Shown: positions 56,189-62,863 of the stretch, piece after piece
Numbering within the stretch: position 1 is the stretch's first letter
Layout of the letters: every line of letters starts with the position of its first letter
Assembly: GCF_900167335.1 (NCBI RefSeq)
Contig: NZ_FUXI01000021.1
Location: 1 to 62,863, forward strand
Direction: 5' to 3'
DNA length: 62,863 nucleotides
From: Pilibacter termitis
GTDB taxonomy: Bacteria > Bacillota > Bacilli > Lactobacillales > Streptococcaceae
Translations under genes and position numbers: made by a program
The notes under the pieces: model-generated
The model's database searches: none
The model's input: only the letters and a program-made list of their open reading frames with translations
Told to the model about the DNA's origin: nothing

Positions 56189-57094
56189 ATGGAGCAGGCG
56201 ATTTATAATAATCGGAAAAATTATTTTTTCTCAGAAAGCATGAAATTTGAATTTTGCGGTTTCTCAAAGACTTTGCCTATGCACTCGTTTGGACCTGCGT
56301 ATCGCAAACATTATATTTTGCATATTGTTTTAGACGGTGGCGGGAGTTATTATGTGAAAAATAATTCTTATCACCTTACAGCTGGAGATATGTTCCTCAT
56401 TCGACCAGATGAGTCTACTTTTTATCAAGCGGATAAAAATAATCCTTGGGTATATTGTTGGTTAGCTTTTAGCGGAAGTGAGGCTGAGGCAATTGTCGAG
56501 CAGTCAGCTTTTGCAAAAGAGCGTTATACGCTACATTCTTCACAAATAAATAGCTATGTTGACATCATCAAATCTTGTCTTACACTCAATCATGAAACAA
56601 TTGAGGAAGAATTGGCATTGAATGAATTACTGTATAAATTTTTCCGCATTTTGCTAATTGATACAACGCATAGCGTTCCCTCTTTGCAGGAAGAATTTTC
56701 TCCTTTGGTTCAACAAACAATTCAATATGTAGAACGACATTTTGATGAAGAAATTACAGTGCAGTCTGTCGCTTTGGCACTGAATATTGACCGAAGTTAT
56801 CTCTCACGATCTTTCTCGAAAATCATGCACACGAATCTAAAGTCGTGGATTTTATCCGTCAAACTAAACTATGCTGCGTATCAGCTTTTTATGACGAAAA
56901 AATCTGTCGAAGAAATCGCTCAAATGGTAGGTTTCCATAGTATCGAATCTTTTTCAAGAGCTTATAAATCGTTTACTGGCGAGTCTCCTTTGCAATATAG
57001 AAAACGTCTAGCGAAAAAAGAGAATCTAGGCATTCACGACAAGGAGATTTCGCAACTTCTCGAACAACAGCAAGTCGAAAAAAGAGCAACATAA
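56189..57094 (+). CDS. AraC family regulator of the gal genes
   Basis: A 301-residue regulator with an N-terminal cupin sugar-binding domain (HYILHIVLDGGGSYYVKNNS, GDMFLIRPDESTFYQADKNN) and a C-terminal AraC HTH pair (VQSVALALNIDRSYLSRSFS; VEEIAQMVGFHSIESFSRAY, then SPLQYRKR). It resembles MsmR/RafR-type activators of sugar operons. The ATG at 56189 is eight bases after GGGGAAGGG; a GTG nine bases earlier is too close. Divergent from galK, so it is likely the galactose-responsive activator. Confidence 0.88.
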   Translation: MEQAIYNNRKNYFFSESMKFEFCGFSKTLPMHSFGPAYRKHYILHIVLDGGGSYYVKNNSYHLTAGDMFLIRPDESTFYQADKNNPWVYCWLAFSGSEAEAIVEQSAFAKERYTLHSSQINSYVDIIKSCLTLNHETIEEELALNELLYKFFRILLIDTTHSVPSLQEEFSPLVQQTIQYVERHFDEEITVQSVALALNIDRSYLSRSFSKIMHTNLKSWILSVKLNYAAYQLFMTKKSVEEIAQMVGFHSIESFSRAYKSFTGESPLQYRKRLAKKENLGIHDKEISQLLEQQQVEKRAT

Positions 57095-57095
57095 A

Positions 57096-57162
57096 AAGAG
57101 GGGAACTTAACACTTTGCACACATTCTAAAAATGTTGCTAAGTGTTGAGTTCCCCTCTTGAA
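57096..57162. terminator. Bidirectional terminator between the AraC gene and veg
   Basis: AAGAGGGGAACTTAACACTT and AAGTGTTGAGTTCCCCTCTT arms pair nearly perfectly over a loop of about 25 bases that itself has ACATT/AATGT pairing. Confidence 0.88.
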
Positions 57163-57168
57163 AATGCT

Positions 57169-57414
57169 CTATACTGCCTCTTCTAAGAAACACACTTCTA
57201 CTGATTTTGTCAATATGTCAGAATAAGAATAGCTCACACGCTCGAATGAGTTTTCGTCTTGGTCTAAGTCTACGACAAACACGCTCGGATAAACCTCAGA
57301 CAGCACACCTTTTCTCTTACTTTGACGTTTGCGACCCGTTTGAGCGATAATTTCGATTTGTGAACCTAATTTATTTTGCATATTTTCTTTTATATTTGCG
57401 ATTGTTGTTGGCAT
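57169..57414 (-). CDS. veg: Veg family protein
   Basis: An 81-residue protein of the Veg family, recognised by GVLSEVYPSVFVVDLDQDEN and SFERVSYSYSDILT. In Bacillus subtilis Veg affects biofilm formation and is strongly transcribed. The promoter here is also near-consensus. Single-gene unit. Confidence 0.93.
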   Translation of the reverse strand: MPTTIANIKENMQNKLGSQIEIIAQTGRKRQSKRKGVLSEVYPSVFVVDLDQDENSFERVSYSYSDILTKSVEVCFLEEAV

Positions 57415-57433
57415 ACACTCACCTCTTTTAGTG

Positions 57434-57462
57434 ATTCTATCATTTTTCTAATCATTTTTCAA
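57434..57462 (-). promoter_or_regulatory. veg promoter
   Basis: TTGAAA at 57457-57462 and TAGAAT at 57434-57439, spaced 17 bases, with an A/T-rich upstream stretch that could act as an UP element. Confidence 0.82.
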
Positions 57463-57596
57463 TACTTTCTAAAAAATTTTTTTCAAAAAGAACAAGTATT
57501 TCTGCCAACTCATGTAGGAAAATAATCTCTTAAAATGTAAAGTTTTCATAAAAAAACCACGCTAAATAAAAATTTTTTAAGAAATCATTATCATGA

Positions 57597-59420
57597 TTAC
57601 TTCTTCAAATGATAACTATAATTCGCCACCACAATATGCTCTCGCCAACTTAGGTAATAACGGATTCTTAGACTTGTTTGATTATGCAAAACTGCCTGCC
57701 AACGTCTATTGGGAACAAATTGTGGCACTAAGACTGTTGTCGTAAAATTATGCTTGCGTGCGTTTTTGCTGACCAAATCCACATATCTTACCACGGGACC
57801 AACGATTGAACGATAGCTGGAATGTACTACGCTCAAGCGAATATCTGGAAAATGACGAGAAAATTCTTGTTTGATTTCTTCTTCTTTTGACTTGTTCTCA
57901 TCTGTCGCCACGTGCATGGCAATCACATGGTCGCCAATCGAGCGTGCGTAATTAATCGCCCCAATATCCACTTGTGTCACATTTCCCACAAGAACTACTA
58001 CCGTGTTGCCCGAAAACTCATGTTCTTGTATCTCGTCACGCAGGCGAAGTTGCTCAGCTACGCTAATGTAGTGCTTGTGAATCGCATAGAAAACGTACAG
58101 CAATATCGGCATGATAATGAAAAACGGCCAAATGTCTGCCATACGAAAGACAAAGAGAATGATAATAATCGCATAAGAAATAATCGCCCCAATGATATTG
58201 GGGATTGCTTTTACAAACCACACTCCGCCTTGTTTGTTCCAATGTCGCACCATACCACTTTGCGAAAGAGCAAACGGAATGAATACGCCAATCGAATAAA
58301 GGGGAATTAAACGTTCTGTTGACCCTTGGAAAATAAAGAGCAAGACAATCGCTCCAAAGGCTAGAGTGATAATTCCGTTAGAATACCCGAGTCTATCTCC
58401 TCGCTCCATGTACATATGTGGCATATATTTATCCTTTGCCAAATTAAAACTCAGCATTGGAAAGGCGGAAAATCCTGTATTGGCTGCCACCGCTAAAATC
58501 ATGGCTGTCGCAAATTGGAAAAGAATATACAAAATATTTTTCCCAAAAACGTGTGAGGCTACTTGCGAAAGAACGGTCACTTTTTCCTCTGGAACAATGC
58601 CATACCAATAATTTAAAAATGTGATACCGCAGAAGAAACATCCTAAAATAATACTCATCATTGCAAGGGTTGCTGCTGCATTTTTTGCTCGTGGTTTTTT
58701 GAAAAATGGCACAGCATTGCTAATTGCCTCCACACCTGTAAGAGAGGCGGAACCGCTTGAAAACGAGCGAAGAAGTAACGCTACACTTACCCCCGGAATT
58801 GCTTGCCCAACCGCACTTGTCGCATGAAATGGTGCTTGCCCGATAAGAATTTTGACCACTCCTACAACGATTAAAAGTGCTGTTACTCCGATAAAACAAT
58901 ATACGGGAAACATCAAAAAGCTCGCTGATTCACGAAGTCCACGCAAATTCATTAACATCAAAACAAGGACAATAATAACCGAAATCGCAACTTGATGACC
59001 GTAAAGCTCAGGAATTGCACTCGTAATTGCCTCACTTCCTGCGGAAACAGATACTGCAACCGTCAGCATATAGTCAATCAAGAGTGAAGAACCTGCAATT
59101 AAGCCGAAATTTTTCCCTAAATTTTGACTGCTCACTACATACGCCCCACCACCTTGTGGATAGGCATGAATAATTTGCCGATAGCTCAATGTCAAACTAA
59201 TCAATAGCACCAAAACGGCAAGTGCAATTGGCAGAGAGTACCAAATCGCTGCTGTCGAAAGAGTAACAAGTACAAGTACAATCTGCTCCGTACCATAAGC
59301 AACAGAGGAGAGAGCGTCACTTGAAAGCATGGCTAGAGCCGCAAATTTACTTAGTTTATGATCATCACCCGTTCCACTTTTTAACGGTTTTCCTACTAAA
59401 ATTCGTTTAATATAATCCAT
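57597..59420 (-). CDS. kimA: KimA-type potassium importer (APC superfamily)
   Basis: A 607-residue APC-superfamily permease, the same length as Bacillus KimA. KLSKFAALAMLSSDALSSVA then YGTEQI, AYPQGGGAYVVSSQNLG and LLIDYMLTVAVSVSAGSEAI are the family signature; twelve helices are followed by a cytoplasmic domain from about residue 455 (VVVLVGNVTQVDIGAINYAR). KimA imports K+ with protons and is inhibited by c-di-AMP. AGGAGG precedes the ATG. Only 28 bases upstream a MITE-like repeat begins, so no c-di-AMP riboswitch is present in its usual place. Confidence 0.92.
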   Translation of the reverse strand: MDYIKRILVGKPLKSGTGDDHKLSKFAALAMLSSDALSSVAYGTEQIVLVLVTLSTAAIWYSLPIALAVLVLLISLTLSYRQIIHAYPQGGGAYVVSSQNLGKNFGLIAGSSLLIDYMLTVAVSVSAGSEAITSAIPELYGHQVAISVIIVLVLMLMNLRGLRESASFLMFPVYCFIGVTALLIVVGVVKILIGQAPFHATSAVGQAIPGVSVALLLRSFSSGSASLTGVEAISNAVPFFKKPRAKNAAATLAMMSIILGCFFCGITFLNYWYGIVPEEKVTVLSQVASHVFGKNILYILFQFATAMILAVAANTGFSAFPMLSFNLAKDKYMPHMYMERGDRLGYSNGIITLAFGAIVLLFIFQGSTERLIPLYSIGVFIPFALSQSGMVRHWNKQGGVWFVKAIPNIIGAIISYAIIIILFVFRMADIWPFFIIMPILLYVFYAIHKHYISVAEQLRLRDEIQEHEFSGNTVVVLVGNVTQVDIGAINYARSIGDHVIAMHVATDENKSKEEEIKQEFSRHFPDIRLSVVHSSYRSIVGPVVRYVDLVSKNARKHNFTTTVLVPQFVPNRRWQAVLHNQTSLRIRYYLSWREHIVVANYSYHLKK

Positions 59421-59448
59421 TTTCGTCCTCCTCGTCTAACTATAATAT

Positions 59449-59518
59449 GGGCACCTCTAAAAACTCACACTTATCCTAAATTGCTAGTTTTCCGATTTTC
59501 TTCGTCAGTCTCCTCAAC
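59449..59518. repeat. Truncated GGGCACC MITE-like element upstream of kimA
   Basis: GGGCACCTCTAAAAACTC and the next 50 bases match, in inverse sense, the right arm of the element at 20078-20232 with only a few changes. It stops after CTCCTCAACC, exactly where a hairpin repeat (TTGTCTAGCTACG) begins. The other half is missing. Confidence 0.8.
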
Positions 59519-59705
59519 CTTGTCTAGCTACGAAGTGCAGGAGTTTGGCAACTGTTCGCAGTGTCGCTCGAAACTTACGTTTTGATGCTAGTCTTTCAAG
59601 AATCTTTGATTCTTAGAAAGACTGTATGCGAAACGAAGTGTAGCAGTAAATGAACGACAGTGTTCGCTGTTGCAGACTTCAAATCGCCCCTCTTCGCTTT
59701 TCTGT
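59519..59705. repeat. Single chimeric hairpin repeat
   Basis: Same family as the arrays, with the long apex also seen in the unit at 49267-49449 (AAGAATC/GATTCTT core). Its outer arms do not match each other: the left reads GGAGTTTGGCAAC, the right GTTGCAGACTTCAA, as if two unit types had recombined through the apex. Confidence 0.78.
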
Positions 59706-59713
59706 GCAATCAA

Positions 59714-59748
59714 GTAAAAAAAGACTACCGCTAAAGTAGTCTTTTGTC
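59714..59748 (-). terminator. Terminator of the ThrE operon
   Basis: On the minus strand AAAGACTAC-TTTAGCG-GTAGTCTTT is followed by TTTTAC. It lies about 45 bases after the stop at 59792. Confidence 0.85.
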
Positions 59749-59791
59749 AAAGAAAAACCTCTATTTTCTCTAGGATTATTGCATGAATAAG

Positions 59792-60121
59792 CTAGGATTT
59801 TTTAGCGACTTCTTCAAACTTGTCTAGTAGAGAAGAAAACGCTGTTTGAAGTTTTTCTTGCTCCTCTGGTGTATCATTTCGTAAAAATTGAACAGGGGTT
59901 TCATAAGTATCAAACAACTGAACTGGAATAAGCTCGCCCTCCTGCATTTTCAGACGAATTTGTGGGTGTAAAACACTAGAGCCACACGGGTCTGGTAGCG
60001 AGTAATCAAAATCGAATGTTTCATCATCTACTTTCCTCAAGCGATAGTAGCCACCGTCAACGTATAATTTTTCCTCACCAAAAACATCTGCCAATTTCAT
60101 AAAACGTTCTGTATTGTTCAT
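59792..60121 (-). CDS. Hypothetical cytoplasmic protein
   Basis: A 109-residue acidic protein that I do not recognise. It has no signal or membrane segment. YVDGGYYRLRKVDDETFDFD suggests a small beta-rich start, and EEQEKLQTAFSSLLDKFEEV a C-terminal helix. It starts seven bases after the second ThrE gene with AGGAG in front, so it is the last gene of that operon. Confidence 0.7.
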   Translation of the reverse strand: MNNTERFMKLADVFGEEKLYVDGGYYRLRKVDDETFDFDYSLPDPCGSSVLHPQIRLKMQEGELIPVQLFDTYETPVQFLRNDTPEEQEKLQTAFSSLLDKFEEVAKKS

Positions 60122-60127
60122 TTTGTA

Positions 60128-60616
60128 TCACTCCTTTATTTTCATTCGCAATTTCCTTCCCGCTTTTACACGAAGTAAAAACGAGCGGATATTGTGATTC
60201 ATTACTTCTGCTAGTATCAAACCTAGTGCAATCGCTCCTGCCGCCATAACGGTATTTACTCCAACACGCATAAAATTATTGTAATCACCTAATGCCAAAC
60301 TTCTAACCGACTCATACGCAATTGCCCCCGGAACAAGCGGGACAATCCCCGGAATATTGAACACCGTCACAGGCATTTTACATTTTCTGGAAAAATGATT
60401 GCTCATAATTGCCACACCAACACTTCCCGCTAGTGCAGATAGAGGCATGGAACAATGTAGCTCCATTAACACCCAATAAACAATCCACCCTATCGCACCT
60501 GTAAGCCCACAATAAACAAGCACGTATCGTGAAACATTCCACAAAATAGCGACTGCGACCGTCCCCAGAAAACCAAATATAAATTGAATAATGCCTTCGA
60601 TGATTTCTTTTTGCAT
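60128..60616 (-). CDS. Threonine/serine exporter ThrE, DUF3815 subunit
   Basis: A 162-residue membrane protein with five helices: the C-terminal half of a ThrE-type exporter (ThrE_2). Family marks are MPLSALAGSVGVAIMSNHFS and FNIPGIVPLVPGAIAYESVR. It is encoded next to the DUF1212 subunit; in ThrE of corynebacteria the two are fused. Amino acid export is inferred from the family. Confidence 0.87.
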   Translation of the reverse strand: MQKEIIEGIIQFIFGFLGTVAVAILWNVSRYVLVYCGLTGAIGWIVYWVLMELHCSMPLSALAGSVGVAIMSNHFSRKCKMPVTVFNIPGIVPLVPGAIAYESVRSLALGDYNNFMRVGVNTVMAAGAIALGLILAEVMNHNIRSFLLRVKAGRKLRMKIKE

Positions 60617-60761
60617 ATACTTTGCTCCTTTCTACGAGCGAACTTACGACTGCTCGAAGTCTTTTTTCTATTTGTATGAGGTAGTGCGATACGCTCTTGG
60701 ACGTACTTTTTGCTTTTTCTGGTTCACTGCGACAAAAAAACTAAACGCCCCTCTTCGCTTT
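60617..60761. repeat. Spacer with hairpin-repeat remnant between the ThrE genes
   Basis: From about 60718, GGTTCACTGCGACAAAA...AACGCCCCTCTTCGCTTTTC is the 3' part of the hairpin-repeat family; its last bases run into the 3' end of the upstream gene (stop at 60762). The first part (60617-60717) has small inverted repeats and no gene. Confidence 0.7.
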
Positions 60762-61496
60762 TCAAACGACTTGGAAAGCGAAGGCTATTCCGAAGCCTAT
60801 TGCACAGGCGGTCATGGTGGCTTCGCTCATTCTTGAAACTCCGCTCAATAGATGTCCTGCGAGTAAGTCTCGCACGGAGTTGGTAATTGCAACTCCCGGC
60901 ACAAATGGCATGACGCACCCAATTAAGACTACATCTGTTTGCTGAACAATGCCTTGTTTGGAAAGGAATAAAACAACCACCCCGACTAGAAAACTAACCA
61001 AAAATTCACCTAAAAATCGCACTTGTAGAGGTTTCATCATTTGCAAATAAACGATATATCCCACACCACCTATCAAAAAAGTTAGCGGCATTCCTTTCAA
61101 TTGTCCGCCAAACAAAATCATCATGCTTCCGCTAATCATTGCAGCTGAAAGAATTTCTAGCCATTTCGGAAAAAAGAGCTGTTCACGCTCTAACTCTTTC
61201 AAACACTCTATGAGTTCGTCAAGTGTCCTTTGATTGTTTACAAATTCACGACTTAATTGATTGATTTTTGTTATTTTATCCAGATTTATTGAGCGATTGG
61301 TAATCTGTGTCATGCGGACATTGCTTTTCCCGTCAATACCGACAAAAATACCTGTCTGCGTTGTATAACAAACAACCTCAAATCCGCTATGTCTACCAAT
61401 TCTCATCAGCGTATCTTCCACACGATACATTTCCGCTTGATTGGTCATCAAAATTCGACCTGCAAGCAAACAAGCCTCTAACACTTTTTCTTCCAT
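60762..61496 (-). CDS. Threonine/serine exporter ThrE, DUF1212 subunit
   Basis: A 244-residue protein: a cytoplasmic N-terminal DUF1212 domain (ACLLAGRILMTNQAEMYRVE, TGIFVGIDGKSNVRMTQITN) then five helices (VLIGCVMPFVPGVAITNSVR). Partner of the gene at 60128. The ATG at 61496 has GGAG six bases upstream; the one 12 bases earlier has none. The C-terminal codons overlap a repeat remnant border. Confidence 0.87.
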   Translation of the reverse strand: MEEKVLEACLLAGRILMTNQAEMYRVEDTLMRIGRHSGFEVVCYTTQTGIFVGIDGKSNVRMTQITNRSINLDKITKINQLSREFVNNQRTLDELIECLKELEREQLFFPKWLEILSAAMISGSMMILFGGQLKGMPLTFLIGGVGYIVYLQMMKPLQVRFLGEFLVSFLVGVVVLFLSKQGIVQQTDVVLIGCVMPFVPGVAITNSVRDLLAGHLLSGVSRMSEATMTACAIGFGIAFAFQVV

Positions 61497-61592
61497 ATTT
61501 TTCTCCATTTTCTTTTACTAACCTTATTTTACTTCCTTTTACGAAAAGAAAAAAGCAGAAGTTATGAAAAAGCAAAAAATTTTTAGACTTGA

Positions 61593-61607
61593 TTTTTAGA
61601 GGTGCCC
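61593..61607. repeat. Isolated end of the GGGCACC repeat family
   Basis: GATTTTTAGAGGTGCCC ends at about 61607 and is followed by TTTATATAA, the same flank as at 18062. No partner arm is visible nearby. Confidence 0.65.
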
Positions 61608-61651
61608 TTTATATAAAATTATTAATATGTATAATTTCTGCAATCATTTAC

Positions 61652-61755
61652 TTGAAAACGCTTTGTTTTTTAGGTAAAATGGAGATAAAGAATAGACATA
61701 TAATTTATTTTGCTAACTATACTCAGTCAAGTAATCCTATTCTAATTGAGTATAG
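61652..61755 (+). promoter_or_regulatory. GntR gene promoter with cre-like site and inverted repeat
   Basis: TTGAAA (61652-61657), 17 bases, TAAAAT (61675-61680). TTGAAAACGCTTTGT at 61652-61666 covers the -35 and matches the cre consensus but for one base. CTATACTCA (61727-61735) and TGAGTATAG (61747-61755) form an inverted repeat downstream, a likely autoregulatory operator. Confidence 0.65.
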
Positions 61756-61785
61756 AAGACAATTATCGAAAGTGAGCTAAACATT

Positions 61786-62505
61786 ATGAGTAAATACCTT
61801 GAAATTGCCAAAGTTTTGCGTGACCGTATCAAAAGTGAGTATTATCCGCCAGATTCTCTATTGCCAAATCAAGTAGACTTAGTAGAAGAGTTTGGTGCAA
61901 GTCGTATGACGATTAAAAAAGCGTTGAACATTTTAGCACTTGACGGTTTGATTTATTCCAGACGTGGTGCTGGAACAAAAATTTTGAATCGTTCTTTTTG
62001 GGACAAGGATACTTCTCCTGCTGATGAATATGGCGGTTTAACTGCAACACTCGCTGGTTCAAACAAAAAAATCGAAAGTGAGTCTATCATTTTTGAAATT
62101 GAGTTTCCTGATGAAAAAATCCAAGACAAACTTCTCCTCAATCCTCATCAGCCTGTTTATAAAATTATTCGTTTGAGAATTGTGGATGATGAGCCGTTTA
62201 TTTTGGAACATACCTATTTCCCTGCACATATTGTGCCGAATCTCACAGAAGATCATATTTTGTCGTCAATTTATGACTATATCAAAGGCGACTTAGGGTT
62301 GAAATTTGCAGGAGCATTTCGTAATGTGCAGGCAACGAAGAGTGATGAATGGGATCAAAAATATTTAGACGCAAAAAAAGACGACCCAATGCTCGAAGTA
62401 GAACAAGTAATCTACCTCAAAGACGGTCGTCCGCTAGAATATTCACGTGCGAGAAATCGCTACGACAAACGTGGTTATACGATTTTGGACGTACAACAAA
62501 ATTAA
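61786..62505 (+). CDS. GntR/HutC family transcriptional regulator
   Basis: A 239-residue repressor-type protein: winged helix at residues 5-70 (IKSEYYPPDSLLPNQVDLVE, ASRMTIKKALNILALDGLIY, RRGAGTKI) and a UTRA ligand domain (PVYKIIRLRIVDDEPFILEH, EVEQVIYLKDGRPLEYSRAR). HutC-type members sense sugars or amino sugars. Neither neighbour tells the target. The half-site ACTATAC in its leader resembles ACTATACCAAT of the glmS operators, so it might control glmS too, but that is a guess. Confidence 0.88.
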   Translation: MSKYLEIAKVLRDRIKSEYYPPDSLLPNQVDLVEEFGASRMTIKKALNILALDGLIYSRRGAGTKILNRSFWDKDTSPADEYGGLTATLAGSNKKIESESIIFEIEFPDEKIQDKLLLNPHQPVYKIIRLRIVDDEPFILEHTYFPAHIVPNLTEDHILSSIYDYIKGDLGLKFAGAFRNVQATKSDEWDQKYLDAKKDDPMLEVEQVIYLKDGRPLEYSRARNRYDKRGYTILDVQQN

Positions 62506-62534
62506 GACAGCTAAAAAGAAGGTCGACAAACTTT

Positions 62535-62863
62535 GGCTCTTTGTCAAATCGTGTGGAAAGCATCTATTTTACAAAGCGTACCTAAGAGAGTTGGACATCT
62601 TGTCCAGCTCCTCTTTTGCGTCTACCAGAAATAGTTTTCTTGTAGCATTCTGCTCTGTCGAACCTAGCCAGTAGCACAATTATAGGTCGTTCAACATGCA
62701 AAACCTTGTTCACTTGACTATTCTCTTGTTTTATCTTTCACTGTTACACTTTAAATACTGAAATATCTATTCTAAACCACCTTACAAATCCCTGTAAGAA
62801 GACCACACTGAATATAGCTCCTCGTACGGAAATTCTCAAATCTTCTAAAACCATAAGCCAATC
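62535..62863 (-). mobile_element. ISL3-family insertion sequence, right part (cut by window edge)
   Basis: GGCTCTTTGTCAAATCGTGT at 62535-62554 has the form of ISL3-family terminal repeats. The end of a transposase frame follows on the minus strand. Between them (62584-62618) lies a stem AAGAGAGTTGGAC/GTCCAGCTCCTCTT with TTTT after it on the plus strand, which may terminate gntR transcripts. Confidence 0.65.
62772..62863 (-). CDS. ISL3-family transposase, C-terminal end (partial)
   Basis: Read on the minus strand from 62861, the frame gives LAYGFRRFENFRTRSYIQ and ends 12 residues later at a stop (62772-62774). AYGFR-x-F-x-NF-x-x-R is the usual C-terminal motif of ISL3 transposases. The rest of the gene is outside the window. 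The ending is slightly unusual (CGLLTGICKVV), so the copy may be frameshifted near its end. Confidence 0.6.
   Translation of the reverse strand, partial: LAYGFRRFENFRTRSYIQCGLLTGICKVV

Noticed and set aside
61589-61780. A 63-residue open frame before the GntR gene
   Set aside because: It begins inside a repeat end, overlaps the promoter and operator, and has no ribosome site.

Overview
The window reads as a chromosomal segment of an AT-rich low-GC Gram-positive bacterium of the order Lactobacillales, most like an Enterococcaceae-type genome. The basis is the uninterrupted S10-spc-alpha ribosomal cluster, a zinc-type S14, a T-box in front of hisS, CcpA-type cre sites, a Veg protein, a KimA potassium importer, a two-subunit ThrE exporter and strong AGGAGG ribosome binding sites. 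The exact genus cannot be fixed from the sequence alone. Both ends of the window are cut insertion sequences (an IS1634/IS4-like transposase end at the left, an ISL3-type element at the right).

Left part (1-12.1 kb): a UvrD-type helicase next to the left IS remnant, then the hisS-GNAT-DUF2200-aspS operon behind a T-box, an aquaglyceroporin with a cre site, glmS behind GntR/NagR-type operators, and rodA on the opposite strand.

12.1-18.1 kb is the accessory island I find most interesting. A small secreted basic peptide gene is followed by an ABC-2 type transporter. A second ABC transporter with a split FtsX-like permease and a divergent AraC-type regulator lie upstream. Two copies of one unusual promoter (paired 13-bp direct repeats at a fixed 28-bp distance from an extended -10) occur in this island. 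One copy serves the intact peptide gene; the other stands before a decayed copy of that gene's signal-peptide region, upstream of the second transporter. This looks like an undescribed peptide (possibly bacteriocin) locus with its own regulon.

18.1-34.6 kb holds dnaX and then, all on the minus strand, rplQ-rpoA-rpsK-rpsM-rpmJ-infA-adk-secY-rplO-rpmD-rpsE-rplR-rplF-rpsH-rpsN-rplE-rplX-rplN-rpsQ-rpmC-rplP-rpsC-rplV-rpsS-rplB-rplW-rplD-rplC-rpsJ, with a clear S10 promoter and structured leader. 34.9-39.9 kb carries a YdcF-type protein, two tandem paralogous lipoproteins with internal repeats, a decayed DUF368 gene, a TMEM175-type membrane protein and a flavin/PNPOx-fold protein. 40.0-43.8 kb is the str operon (rpsL-rpsG-fusA) with a 196-bp tandem duplication between rpsL and rpsG.

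44-57.4 kb is metabolic: rpiA, a PHP histidinol phosphatase, ackA with a YtxK-type methyltransferase, a NiaX-like vitamin transporter behind two palindromic operators, amtB-glnK, the Leloir genes galK-galM-galT with a divergent AraC regulator, and veg. 57.6-62.5 kb has kimA, the ThrE pair and a GntR/HutC regulator.

A second striking feature is repeat content. A family of hairpin repeats (about 125 bp) occurs as seven tandem units after niaX, three inside the gal operon, two before galK, one chimeric unit before kimA and a remnant before the ThrE genes. Their stem sequences differ between units but stay complementary, so they covary. A second family has GGGCACCTCTAAAAA termini (MITE-like) and is nested with other palindromes. 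A third, shorter family carries TTC-loop hairpins.
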